Source: Massilia sp. Leaf139
Lineage (GTDB): Bacteria; Pseudomonadota; Gammaproteobacteria; Burkholderiales; Burkholderiaceae_D
Assembly: GCF_001424165.1 (NCBI RefSeq)
Contig: NZ_LMOJ01000003.1
Coordinates: 791-64,790, forward strand
DNA: 64,000 nt
Direction of reading: 5' to 3'
Below are positions 46,664 through 54,672 of this stretch, piece after piece. Every line of letters starts with the position of its first letter. The first letter of the stretch is position 1. Below the pieces are notes generated by a model. It was not told the DNA's origin. It was given only the letters and a program-made list of their open reading frames with translations, and ran no database searches. A program made the translations under genes and the position numbers.

Positions 46664-46678
46664 CGATGTGGTGAGCGC

Positions 46679-47125
46679 TCATGGGGATTCCCTTCGCGAA
46701 TCGGTGGAACCATCGCTGCTGATGCTGCGTGTATAAGGATCCCAGAAGCGGGCGGGGCGCTCGGCCTTGGGCACGCTCGGGGCAGGTACGCTGGCAGCCG
46801 GTGGGCGGACGGCGCGCACCACCAAAGGCGCTGTTTCGTCATGACGAAATTCGGATGCGGGTGCCGGCGCGACGCCTGTACCCGCCAGCTCGCGTCCGAG
46901 CGCCTTGATGTTCTCCGTGTGCCGGTGGACTGCAAGCGCGTCAAAACCGGCCTTTGCCTTCGCCAACGCCGCACGTTCGGCATGCAACTCGGTTTCGAGG
47001 ATCATGCTGCGGTCGCCGTCTCGTGCTTTCTGCAACGATTTGTCGACGGTCGGATAGCCAGACTGCGCTTGCGCGCACGCCGATACGACGGAAAGCAGGG
47101 CGAGGGTTGCAAAGCGGGGGGACAT
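46679..47125 (-). CDS. Putative periplasmic protein, first gene of the transfer operon
   Basis: 148 aa. Signal peptide (FATLALLSVVSACAQAQ), then a helical segment SLQKARDGDRSMILETELHA and a Pro/Ala-rich C-terminal half. No family known to me. It lies first in the transfer operon, 138 bp from the divergent korA-like gene, in the place where some VirB systems have virB1, but it has no lysozyme-like motif. The coding sequence contains a perfect TTTCGTCATGACGAAA palindrome, translated as F-R-H-D-E. Confidence 0.65.
   Translation of the reverse strand: MSPRFATLALLSVVSACAQAQSGYPTVDKSLQKARDGDRSMILETELHAERAALAKAKAGFDALAVHRHTENIKALGRELAGTGVAPAPASEFRHDETAPLVVRAVRPPAASVPAPSVPKAERPARFWDPYTRSISSDGSTDSRRESP
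46834..46849. promoter_or_regulatory. Perfect palindrome TTTCGTCATGACGAAA (KorB/ParB site candidate)
   Basis: A 16-bp perfect palindrome inside the first gene of the transfer operon. An identical core lies in the korB-like gene (49306-49325, 20 bp) and a degenerate one at 46420. KorB-type proteins bind palindromes both near and far from promoters, which makes these natural candidates. Confidence 0.6.
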
Positions 47126-47176
47126 GGTCGCCTCGTAAAAGTTATGCAGTCAAGGTAGCCAGCCAATTACGTGCGC

Positions 47177-47229
47177 CGTTTGATTTTTCACAAACGGTGC
47201 ATGTTGACTTAACGTGAACCTCTATAAAA
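47177..47229 (+). promoter_or_regulatory. Promoter/operator block of the korA-korB operon, copy B
   Basis: CGTTTG (47177-47182), 8 nt, CAAACG (47191-47196): a perfect 6-bp inverted repeat. Then TGTTGACTTAACG (47203-47215) and CTCTATAAAA. About 36 bp before the korA-like ATG. The same block, about three-quarters identical, lies before the beta-helix gene at 29702-29754. The likely binding protein is the KorA-like repressor itself. Confidence 0.65.
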
Positions 47230-47263
47230 CTTGCTCATCGATGTTGCTAAGCCAGAGGAAGTC

Positions 47264-47569
47264 ATGTCCATCAAGCGGCTTCAAGAGGAAGAATTCGACG
47301 CGCTCCGGCGGCACCTGGGACAGTTCAAGCAGGAAAACGTGGAGGCGATTCGCCGCGTTCTGGTTGACGGCGTACAGCAGAAGGACATCGCAATCGAACT
47401 GCAGGTAACCAAGGAAGCGGTAAGCGCGATGGTGGGTCGAGCCTGGCGACTGCACCTGGAACACAGTGACCGGCCTGAGGGATGGGAGACGGTAAGTGTA
47501 TTACTGCCGCGTGACTTTGCGCGGCTCGTGAAGTACTTGGCGGCGATCGTTCGAAAGGCACAAAAATGA
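47264..47569 (+). CDS. korA: KorA/TrfB-family transcriptional repressor
   Basis: 101 aa from ATG at 47264 with GAGGAA upstream; a TTG at 47231 would lie in the promoter. KorA (TrfB) is the global repressor of IncP-type plasmid backbones. The match is clear across the whole length: EAIRRVLVDGVQQKDIAIEL and TKEAVSAMVGRAWRL form the HTH (RK2 KorA has V-L-V-D-G-x-P-Q-A-x-F-A), followed by PEGWETVSVLLPRDFARLVK. Its stop overlaps the start of the IncC-like ParA gene. It probably controls this operon and perhaps the transfer operon and the beta-helix gene. Confidence 0.9.
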   Translation: MSIKRLQEEEFDALRRHLGQFKQENVEAIRRVLVDGVQQKDIAIELQVTKEAVSAMVGRAWRLHLEHSDRPEGWETVSVLLPRDFARLVKYLAAIVRKAQK

Positions 47570-48381
47570 GGACGTTTATTCCGGTGAACCAGAAGGGCGG
47601 CGTCGGCAAGACCACGACAGGCTACAACTTCGCCCACTACGCGGCCGATGAAGGCTACCGCTCCGGACTGGTCGACGGCGACGAGCAGAGCAACGCCACC
47701 AAGGCAATGAATCCCTACGCGATTACCGAGTTCACATCGGCGGATCTGTTCGACAGCCGGCCACTGCCCCTGCCGGCAAAGTTCGCCAAACTGGTGTTGA
47801 TTCCAAGTGATCGGGCGCGCCTGATTGCCCTCGAGCGCTCTCCGCTCGAGGACGATGAACTGCTGGCAAACCTGAAGGCACGCTTGCTGGAGCTCGCCGC
47901 GCACTTCGACTACCTGACGTTCGACACGCCGGGAGCGAACAGCCGCATCGCCAACGCCTTCCTCGCTGTCAGCGATTTCACTGTCATCCCCTGCAAGATC
48001 GACTCGTTCAGCGTCGACGTCTCAGCCGAGGTGCTCATGCGGATCATGTTCATCCAGAAGCACTTCAATCCCCGCTTGGTGAACTTCGGGATCATGGCGA
48101 GCGAGTACGACCCCAGGCAACCGACGCAGGTGCGGGACTTCAAGCAGCTGCTTGCCGACTATAGCCAGTTCATGTTCCCGCGGGTTGTCACCGACCGCCA
48201 GGCATACCGCGAGGCAGCAGGCGCGCAGGTGCCCGTGTGGCAGCTCAAGGAGCGCGGTGAGGACGGCAAGATGCGCGTGAAGACGGCCGCGCGTGACGCC
48301 GCAAGGGAAATGCGGGACGTTTTCAATCTGATGATGGAGCGGATGAAGAATACAAGGGATGCGGGGAGGGCTGAGGCATGA
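47566..48381 (+). CDS. incC: IncC-like ParA ATPase (system 2)
   Basis: 271 aa. Small ParA ATPase that works with the KorB-like protein in partition and, in IncP plasmids, boosts repression by KorB. Walker A is PVNQKGGVGKTTTGYNFA at the very N-terminus, A' is SGLVDGDEQSNATKAM and the Walker B-like motif is FDYLTFDTPGANSRIA. It lacks the N-terminal HTH of ParA 1. It overlaps korA by 4 nt and korB by 4 nt, giving one operon. Confidence 0.92.
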   Translation: MRTFIPVNQKGGVGKTTTGYNFAHYAADEGYRSGLVDGDEQSNATKAMNPYAITEFTSADLFDSRPLPLPAKFAKLVLIPSDRARLIALERSPLEDDELLANLKARLLELAAHFDYLTFDTPGANSRIANAFLAVSDFTVIPCKIDSFSVDVSAEVLMRIMFIQKHFNPRLVNFGIMASEYDPRQPTQVRDFKQLLADYSQFMFPRVVTDRQAYREAAGAQVPVWQLKERGEDGKMRVKTAARDAAREMRDVFNLMMERMKNTRDAGRAEA

Positions 48382-49520
48382 ATGGAATGCTGAAGTTGAC
48401 AGGGCTTGCTGACGCGGCGCGGGCCCAGGCGCAGGCAGCGGACGCTGGCCTGCCGCCCAGGATGGCGCTGGCCGACATCCTTTCGGATCCGGACAACCCG
48501 CGTAAGCCGTTCGAGGAGCGATCGCCCGAGAAGCAGAAGAAGCAACGTGAACTGAATGCGAACATCGCCGCGCGTGGTGTAAAGAATCCGATCTCGCTGC
48601 GCCCGCACCCGACGATTCCAAATAAGTGGATCATCAACGCCGGTCACTGCCGGTTCGAAGGCGCCACAGTTGCCGGGCACGCGGACATTCCGTATTTCAT
48701 CGACCGCGACTTCAACAGTTTCGACCAGGTGAACGAAAACGAACAACGCAGCGATCTGACCCCGTGGGAGTTGGCCACGTTCATCCAGAGGAAAATCACG
48801 GAAGGAATGAGCAAGGGCGACATTGCGGCAGGCCTGCACAAGTCGGGACAGGCTTTCGTGACGGAGCACCTAGCCCTGATCGACCCGCCCGCCTGCCTAG
48901 TAGGGGCATACAGCGCGGGGGTGCAGTCGCCGCGTACCCTGTACGAGCTGCGCAAGGCGCGCGATGAGTTTCCGGAGCAGGTTGATTCCTGGTGTGCCGG
49001 CGGCGCTGCGATTACCCGGGACACCATTAGGGCCTTGGTGACCATGTTGCGCGACCCGCGACCGGCGCCGGACATCTCCCAATTAGCTTCGCTCGAGGCT
49101 GCGCCACCCACGGATGTGGCCGGCATGCCGGAATCTCGTCCAGGCGAAGATACACGCGTTGCAGCCGACGACAATCCGGAAGACGAGGCTGCCATTGCCG
49201 CGGAGACCTCGCAAGCCATCAGAGCAGGGCAGGAGCGCGTCGCTGACTGCGCGGCCGCAGGAGCAGCGCCGACGGCGTTGGTGCCGCCAGCCGACAAATA
49301 TTACGCGTTTCGTCATGACGAAACGGCGCCGGCGGCCCGATCCCGGGATACGGTTGGCGCATCGCCGGTCAAAGTAAGGGACGGCCACCGTGGCATCGCC
49401 GTGCAATACAAGGGCAGGGCGGCAACCCTTGAAAGCGATACGGTCGTTAAAGTCACCGTCGATGGGCACGACGCGCCGCTCGAAGTGAAGGTGTCGGATC
49501 TGGTATTCAAGAAAAGGTAG
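48378..49520 (+). CDS. korB: KorB-like ParB protein (system 2)
   Basis: 380 aa. ParB/KorB proteins bind palindromic operators, repress plasmid promoters and act in partition. The N-domain has ADILSDPDNPRKPFEE and WIINAGHCRFEGATVAGHAD, the CTP box being G-H-C-R instead of G-H-R-R. The KorB-type HTH follows: RSDLTPWELATFIQRKITEG, MSKGDIAAGLHKSGQAFVTE. A linker of about 110 residues leads to an SH3-like dimerisation end (RGIAVQYKGRAATLESDTVV). The gene carries its own 20-bp palindrome (49306-49325), a possible binding site of its product. Confidence 0.92.
   Translation: MNGMLKLTGLADAARAQAQAADAGLPPRMALADILSDPDNPRKPFEERSPEKQKKQRELNANIAARGVKNPISLRPHPTIPNKWIINAGHCRFEGATVAGHADIPYFIDRDFNSFDQVNENEQRSDLTPWELATFIQRKITEGMSKGDIAAGLHKSGQAFVTEHLALIDPPACLVGAYSAGVQSPRTLYELRKARDEFPEQVDSWCAGGAAITRDTIRALVTMLRDPRPAPDISQLASLEAAPPTDVAGMPESRPGEDTRVAADDNPEDEAAIAAETSQAIRAGQERVADCAAAGAAPTALVPPADKYYAFRHDETAPAARSRDTVGASPVKVRDGHRGIAVQYKGRAATLESDTVVKVTVDGHDAPLEVKVSDLVFKKR
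49306..49325. promoter_or_regulatory. 20-bp perfect palindrome CGTTTCGTCATGACGAAACG
   Basis: It sits inside the linker of the korB-like gene. The 16-bp core is identical to 46834-46849. Reading through it gives F-R-H-D-E-T-A-P in korB and F-R-H-D-E-T-A-P in the first transfer gene on the opposite strand, so the protein similarity is a by-product of the DNA site. Confidence 0.65.
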
Positions 49521-49623
49521 CGGCAACGCGGCCCGTGTGCGTATGGGCCTGGCCATTAGCCGCATGGAGGACGACATGAATCCCGATTTGAAAGCAATCG
49601 CATGATCCATTACCAAGGCAGCG

Positions 49624-49875
49624 TTGAGGACACTGCGCTTTATCTTGTTTGTGCTCCTGTCGCTGGCCGGGCGGGTGGTCTGCCCACTTGCACGCGGGGT
49701 AAGTGCATGCGGCCTGTTCGTGTTTCTATTCCTCGCACTCTTTAGGCGGGATCTGGCCGACATCATGTGGGTCGCCGGCGGCATCACGCTCACCGCCGGC
49801 CTGGTGTCGGCCGGCTACGACGCGCTGATCCGGCTCGTGGCGCCGGAGGGTGTCGTGGTAGTGAGTGACATTTGA
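49624..49875 (+). CDS. Small membrane protein
   Basis: 83 aa from TTG at 49624; no ATG is in frame. Two hydrophobic segments (RFILFVLLSLAGRVVCPL and GLFVFLFLALF) and a third weaker one (MWVAGGITLTAGLVSAGYDA). It resembles in layout the small Kle/Klc membrane proteins that follow korB in IncP-like plasmids, but I cannot assign it to one. Confidence 0.5.
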   Translation: MRTLRFILFVLLSLAGRVVCPLARGVSACGLFVFLFLALFRRDLADIMWVAGGITLTAGLVSAGYDALIRLVAPEGVVVVSDI

Positions 49876-50244
49876 ACGGATCTGCATCGGTACCCGGTCA
49901 TGAAACGCAAACCGTATTTACTGCCCGCTGTCCTGGACGGTGGACGATTGCCGGCGCAGCCTGCAAACTGCGCGAGCGATCGCGCGATGTCTTTAAGGGG
50001 TGCGTTGGCTGTAGCGCTTGCCGCCGCTCGCCCGTTTGCGCGGTCGAAGTCGGGGTGCGAAGTGCGCCCGCAGTCCCGAAGGGACGAGGACTAAAGTTTA
50101 AGAGCCAACGGCGCTTAAACTTTTAAGACGACAGTCTATCCAGCCTCAATAAAAACCAGTCTGCAAGCGTGAACCGTTGGATGCGGATGGCCCGGCCAAC
50201 GGAGAGAAATCGAATCGCAACCGCCGTTTTCGCCTGGAGCCGAC
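49876..50244. other. Probable origin of transfer (oriT) region
   Basis: No convincing gene, although a frame of 64 codons is open at 49900-50094. Upstream of the mobC- and relaxase-like genes, it contains a hairpin GTCCC-GAA-GGGAC at about 50072-50084, the inverted repeat AAAGTTTAAG (50093-50102)/CTTAAACTTT (50114-50123) and then CTATCCAGCC (50136-50145), which partly resembles the nick region of P-type oriTs (TATCCTGC). The nick site is a guess; the location is typical. Confidence 0.55.
50093..50123. repeat. 10-bp inverted repeat of the oriT candidate
   Basis: AAAGTTTAAG and CTTAAACTTT, 11 nt apart, perfect. Such repeats lie next to nick sites and are bound by accessory proteins such as the MobC-like protein encoded 120 nt further on. 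Confidence 0.6.
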
Positions 50245-50817
50245 ATGGCCACGATCGGAGCAGCAGTCAGCGCGCAGATGAAGAACCAGTTCTACGAGGA
50301 GGCGCGGGCGCGCTCCTGGACGCCTTCGAGCCTGGCCGGGCACGTGCTCGCAGAATTCCTCGCGGGGAGGCTGCGGATCGACGAGCCGCCGGCGAAGGCC
50401 CCGAGGTCGAGCCTGATCCTGGCGCCTCCGCCTCCGCTCGAAACACGCACCGAGCAGGTGATCATCCGTCTCCAGCCATACCACTACGGGGAATTGTCCC
50501 GGCTGGCAGAGGAGCGCCGGTGGTTCCCTGGCACCTACCTCGCGAGTCTGACGGCCGCCCACATTGAAGCGCGTCCCGTAATGTGTGCGGCCGAGATAAA
50601 TGCACTACGCCAGGTTGCGCGCCAGCTCGCGGACTTGGGTCGCAACTTTAACCAGATCGCCCGCTCGCTCAACAGCTCACCCAAGGAGGCGCACAAGGCC
50701 ATGGGCATGGAGATCGACCTGGTGCGAATGCTGGTCGATCTTGAAACCAATGCGGTGAAGGAGCTGATTGGTGCAAACGTCCGCGGATGGGGAATCGCGG
50801 TGGACTCAAGCGATTGA
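50245..50817 (+). CDS. mobC: MobC-like relaxosome accessory protein
   Basis: 190 aa. The N-terminal part is ribbon-helix-helix-like, and around residues 115-150 lies the MobC signature EINALRQVARQLADLGRNFN-QIARSLN. Such proteins bind oriT, open the DNA at nic and help the relaxase. It is followed after 36 nt by the relaxase gene. Confidence 0.82.
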   Translation: MATIGAAVSAQMKNQFYEEARARSWTPSSLAGHVLAEFLAGRLRIDEPPAKAPRSSLILAPPPPLETRTEQVIIRLQPYHYGELSRLAEERRWFPGTYLASLTAAHIEARPVMCAAEINALRQVARQLADLGRNFNQIARSLNSSPKEAHKAMGMEIDLVRMLVDLETNAVKELIGANVRGWGIAVDSSD

Positions 50818-50853
50818 CAACCAGAAGACGCGGCCCTAAGGGAGGATGCCGGC

Positions 50854-51954
50854 ATGGACAACGATGAAATACTGGAACACGACCAGCCCGGCCGGAAGTC
50901 GGGAATCCGGCGCCTGGTGTACCGGCCGCCCCCGGACGTACCGGATGGACGCAAGCGCCGCCAGGGCGGCAAAGCGCGCTGGCGGGACGATCGTAGCTGG
51001 CCGGAGATCAAGAAACAGCTTCAGCGAACCCTGCGCCGTGCGCCTGAGGTCGTCATCATCGTCAGCGGCAGCCGCCGCGGCCACGCTGACGACCGGGCCG
51101 CGATCAAGGGCGTGTTGCGCTACATGCTCTACATATCCCGCAACGGCCGCCTGCTGACGGTGGACGAGCACGGCGCTCCCATCGATGGCCGTGATGCGAT
51201 CCGGGAGACTCACGCGCGCTGGGATCTCGACATGCAGCGGCTATGTAGCGCCCGCGGCGAACCCTTGCACCCTTCGTTCAACATCCTCTTTTCGATGCCG
51301 GCTAAAACTGCGCCGGACAAAGTGTTCGACGCGGTGCAGGCATTCGCGCGCGAGCACTTCCAGAAGCATGAGTATGTGATGGCCTTGCACACCCCGGAGA
51401 CGGATCCAGGCAACAAAGTGCCTGAACACCCGCACGTTCACGTCATCGTTCGGGCTGAGGACAAGGACGGCAAGCGCCTGTATATCCGCAAGAGCACGCT
51501 GCGCGCCTGGCGCGAACGGTTCGCCGCGGAACTGCGTGCGCGCGGGATCGACGCCAACGCGACGCCGCGCGCCGAACGCGGCATCTCGCTAAAAGCACAC
51601 GGCGCCGCGGAGTGGCGCATCGACAAGCGCAGCGAGGACGAGCAGCGCTCCGGCAAGGAGGGCAGGGCGATCAGCAGGGCCAAGCTCGCGCGCTTCATGG
51701 AGGCGGCTAAGGAGCTTCATGAAGGTTCCCCCGGGCCCAAGCCGTGGGAGCTGGCCATGGCGGCGCGTCGCCGCGATGAGCTGCGCAAGCTCGCGCAAAG
51801 CGCCGCCGCGTTGCGGCGGGAAGGCGACGCCGAGCTGGCCGAACAGGTTGAGCGCTTTATGCAGGACATGCCGCCACTGGATACCGAACGGCGCCAGATG
51901 CAGCGCGCACTCGCCGAGCGAGTAAGAAACCGCATGCAGGAACGAGGCCTGTGA
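50854..51954 (+). CDS. VirD2-like (MOBP) relaxase
   Basis: 366 aa. It nicks oriT, stays bound to the 5' end through a tyrosine and pilots the strand through the VirB channel. The order of motifs follows VirD2: LRYMLYISRNG (VirD2 L-E-Y-L-S-R-K-G) with probable nucleophile Tyr93, NILFSMPAKTAP, then VMALHTPETDP and EHPHVHVIVRAED with the metal-binding His192, His194 and His196, and finally ATPRAERGISLK, which mirrors the VirD2 A-T-S-R-A-E-R-G-I. The C-terminal 100 residues are a charged helical tail that may be the secretion signal region. Confidence 0.93.
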   Translation: MDNDEILEHDQPGRKSGIRRLVYRPPPDVPDGRKRRQGGKARWRDDRSWPEIKKQLQRTLRRAPEVVIIVSGSRRGHADDRAAIKGVLRYMLYISRNGRLLTVDEHGAPIDGRDAIRETHARWDLDMQRLCSARGEPLHPSFNILFSMPAKTAPDKVFDAVQAFAREHFQKHEYVMALHTPETDPGNKVPEHPHVHVIVRAEDKDGKRLYIRKSTLRAWRERFAAELRARGIDANATPRAERGISLKAHGAAEWRIDKRSEDEQRSGKEGRAISRAKLARFMEAAKELHEGSPGPKPWELAMAARRRDELRKLAQSAAALRREGDAELAEQVERFMQDMPPLDTERRQMQRALAERVRNRMQERGL

Positions 51955-52045
51955 CCTCGGAAAAATCCGCTATAAAGGTTCCCCATAATAGGTCGATCTG
52001 TCCTGACCCAGCGCAATCCGGGTAGGACATTTCAGCCTGGCCGAA

Positions 52046-52062
52046 TAGGACGGGCTGTCCTA
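52046..52062. repeat. Hairpin TAGGAC-GGGCT-GTCCTA
   Basis: Perfect 6-bp stem with a 5-nt loop in the 160-nt gap after the relaxase gene. A related TGTCCT and AGGACA lie just upstream (about 51999 and 52024). It may be an operator or weak terminator. Confidence 0.4.
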
Positions 52063-52117
52063 GACTGTAAGAGCACCCGGCCGCCTTGACGAGGTGTTTA
52101 CACGAGTGGGAGACGCA

Positions 52118-53191
52118 ATGGACACGATGGATTTCTACCCGGTTCAATTGAGCACGGCACCGCTGGTTCCGCAGCGCCTGGAACTCGCCCCCGAAGGTTG
52201 GAGGGAATTTGTCCAATATGCCGCGCATGGCGACACGTTCATGCGGGATGGCGCTGTGTACTGTAAGGACTGCGAACGCGAGCTGCACCAAGGCCGCGGA
52301 CACGATGTCATGTGCCTGACGATCCGTGCGCGCCTCATGCTCGATGAAGAGTCTCGCTTGCATGCGAGCCGGACGCAGGAAGCGCTAGCTCACATGCTCT
52401 TCCTTCAGGAAGCCGACATCGACAAGGTGCATGCAAACCGGCCGCCGGTCGACGTAATGCAGCTCAGTCATCCAGTGGCACGCAATCCGGCACCGCCGCC
52501 GGCACGCCAACGCTCCTCCGACGAGGGCCTGAAGCGTCCGTGGCAGACGGCAGGTCACGGGCACTACGAGTACATCCAGACAGTCTGCGATGCGTATGAG
52601 TCAGGCATGGGCGACGCCCTCGCCAGCAAGTCGCCCCAGAATCCCTACCGCTATTCCGACGATCCCGACCGGCGCGCGGCATACAAGGCAGGCTTCGCCG
52701 CAGGGGCCCAATTGGCCACGGACTTTGCAGATGCCGCGGACTCGACTTTCCCGGCCGAGGAAGCCGACCCTCGGCGCGAGTATCTGGCCGCCCGCACCAC
52801 CGTCGTTAAGCTGATGCACAGTAAAGGCATGAGCGACAAGGCGATTGCCGACGTACTGGCCACGACTGTCGATCAGGTGCGTCTCATTCGCACGAGCCAT
52901 TTAGATGATCCGGCCCTTGCACCGGAAGTCGCCGCACAGGCAGACGCCGTCGCCCAATCACAAGACGACTCACGGGACGCCCGGTGGTATCGCCTCCTGC
53001 GCGATGCCAAGAAGCTGCCGGCCGAAGTGTGGGCCGCGCTGGAATTCGGCGAAGGGCTCGACCAGGCGATGGATCGCTTCGACATGCTGCGCAAGCCGAT
53101 CCCTCTCTGCCCGTCGTGCAAGGCAGGGCGCTATGCCGAGTGCGAATGCGCCATTCCCTGCGCACTGCCGGCCGACGACGCGGACGTTTAG
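52118..53191 (+). CDS. Plasmid protein of unknown function with cysteine clusters
   Basis: 357 aa from ATG at 52118 with GGGAGA upstream. Not recognised. An N-terminal YCKDCERELHQGRG and C-terminal LCPSCKAGRYAECECAIPC suggest metal binding. About residues 160-215 hold a repeat-like helical segment (YESGMGDALASKSPQNPYRY, YKAGFAAGAQLA). Around 235-265 is an HTH-like stretch (MHSKGMSDKAIADVLATTVD-QVRLI). It follows the relaxase gene in the same direction, and the HTH suggests a DNA-binding role, which is inference. Confidence 0.75.
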   Translation: MDTMDFYPVQLSTAPLVPQRLELAPEGWREFVQYAAHGDTFMRDGAVYCKDCERELHQGRGHDVMCLTIRARLMLDEESRLHASRTQEALAHMLFLQEADIDKVHANRPPVDVMQLSHPVARNPAPPPARQRSSDEGLKRPWQTAGHGHYEYIQTVCDAYESGMGDALASKSPQNPYRYSDDPDRRAAYKAGFAAGAQLATDFADAADSTFPAEEADPRREYLAARTTVVKLMHSKGMSDKAIADVLATTVDQVRLIRTSHLDDPALAPEVAAQADAVAQSQDDSRDARWYRLLRDAKKLPAEVWAALEFGEGLDQAMDRFDMLRKPIPLCPSCKAGRYAECECAIPCALPADDADV

Positions 53192-54091
53192 CTCGCCCTG
53201 AAAGAGGCCACAAAATGATGCGCCTGCTCGCAAAGGTGCTGGCGCGACCAGCCTTTGCCGGCTGGGTTATCCGCCGCGCATAGCGTGGGCCTTGCGGATC
53301 CATCGTGGACGGTAACTGCGGCGTCCTTTTAGCGCAAAGCTGGCTGGTCAACCCGCAGCTGGCCACTTGCCCGGGACGATGCTGCGCTCGATCCGCAACC
53401 ATCATTCGATGCGCGCCAACCCGAAGTCGCATCCGTCTAACCTTCCCCGGAATGCACGTATCTTTCTCCTGCGCGGCTGGAGCGAAAGGAAGCGCCAAGA
53501 TCCATTCTTCGGATCCGTCTAGCTGCTCTTACCTGCTGGCTCCGCAGAGTGCACGGTCTCTGACTAGCGGCATTGGCGCTCTTGAACACCGTGATGGAGA
53601 ATGGTCGTGTCGATCTTCAGGCAATCTGGAATGCCGCGAACCTGTTGAGCATCAGGCCGCAATGCCCGGGCTGTGACATCCTGAACCCACTGGATCGAAT
53701 GACTTTACGCAGATGCCGCCATAGCTGATTGAGGCCATCGCTGGCCTGGTTATCCGTTGCTTAAATGGGGCGCTAGCGTATCGTTTCACGACCGGGGATG
53801 CAGCTGCGGGAGACACGCCGGCAGAAGGGACACTGGGCGTCCCAGGCCGGTTTCGACTGGCCTAGTCATGCCCCGCCTTGATCCGGTGTTCACAAACGGG
53901 GGATTTACGATGACACGGAATGCCGTGGCCTCTGCGCTGGCAGCGCGAACCGCTCTGTGCGCATACTGTCGAATATCTGTGCTGGCGGCGGAAAGCGCTT
54001 GCTCTAGTGCGCTTGAAGGCGTCCAATAGGATTCCCCGTGTAACCTTCTCTGTGAGTCCCGTGCCAGGTTCCCCTGGACAGGAGCGTCATC
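53192..54091. other. Intergenic stretch of 0.9 kb
   Basis: It holds a possible 22-codon ORF (listed) and a possible 43-codon frame from about 53599 (containing QCPGCDIL), neither convincing. No IS or RNA gene is seen. It lies just before the second EexN copy, whose promoter should be near 53880-54060. Confidence 0.4.
53215..53283 (+). CDS. Possible 22-aa amphipathic peptide
   Basis: MMRLLAKVLARPAFAGWVIR plus two residues. AAAGAGG lies 9-15 nt upstream. Basic and amphipathic. Could be a small membrane peptide or simply chance; nothing else supports it. Confidence 0.2.
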   Translation: MMRLLAKVLARPAFAGWVIRRA

Positions 54092-54355
54092 ATGAACCGT
54101 ATGGTTGTCATCGTCCGCCCCCTGTGGCTGGGGGCTTGCACCGGCGACGAAGTAGTCACGGCAGTACCCGACGCGACGCGCGTGTATACCGTCGACGAAT
54201 TCCTTGCGCAACCGGATCTGCGCAAAAAGGTCAGCGCCGTGTGCAGCAATGACCCGGGGCGCACTGGCCTCGACGCCAACTGCCTTAACGTGCGCCGTGC
54301 AGATCGCGTCGCCTCGTTCGGCAACGTAGCTAACATGCCGCGCATCGTACCGTAG
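54092..54355 (+). CDS. eex: EexN-like entry-exclusion lipoprotein, copy 2
   Basis: 87 aa, the same length as copy 1 at 41590-41853 and almost identical over the mature part (RVYTVDEFLAQPDLRKKVSA, SNDPGRTGLDANC). The leader differs: MNRMVVIVRPLWLGACTGDE, with an Arg-Pro inside the hydrophobic core and lipobox L-G-A-C. Export may be weaker. GGAG precedes the ATG. It lies outside the transfer operon, on the opposite strand, with its own upstream region. Confidence 0.82.
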   Translation: MNRMVVIVRPLWLGACTGDEVVTAVPDATRVYTVDEFLAQPDLRKKVSAVCSNDPGRTGLDANCLNVRRADRVASFGNVANMPRIVP

Positions 54356-54411
54356 GAGGGCGTCATGCCCTGTTCCGTTACCGCCCATGTCGACAGCCAG
54401 GACACGGAAAA

Positions 54412-54672
54412 GTGACACTCAATAAGGACGACCGAATTCTTGAGCGCGTGCAATGCACCGGCATGCTTAAGCCTTTCGACTTCGTTTTTCACAATGCGGG
54501 CCCTCTCCGAGCGGCGCGGTCGAACTATCGCGTAGCCAAACAGAATCTGTCTGAGCTATACGACCGTTTCGAGGCAGTGAAGCGAGAGGAAAAGCGCCTG
54601 TGCGGCCGCAACGCTAGGTTGAAGGCGCAACGAGGTATTGGCCTTAATGTACCGGGGAACGATAGCCCATGA
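54412..54672 (+). CDS. Small hypothetical protein
   Basis: 86 aa from GTG at 54412 or 69 aa from ATG at 54463. Helical, basic and charged (SNYRVAKQNLSELYDRFEAV, KREEKRLCGRNARLKAQRG). Family unknown. Its stop overlaps the next start by 4 nt (ATGA), so the two are co-translated. Confidence 0.55.
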   Translation: MTLNKDDRILERVQCTGMLKPFDFVFHNAGPLRAARSNYRVAKQNLSELYDRFEAVKREEKRLCGRNARLKAQRGIGLNVPGNDSP

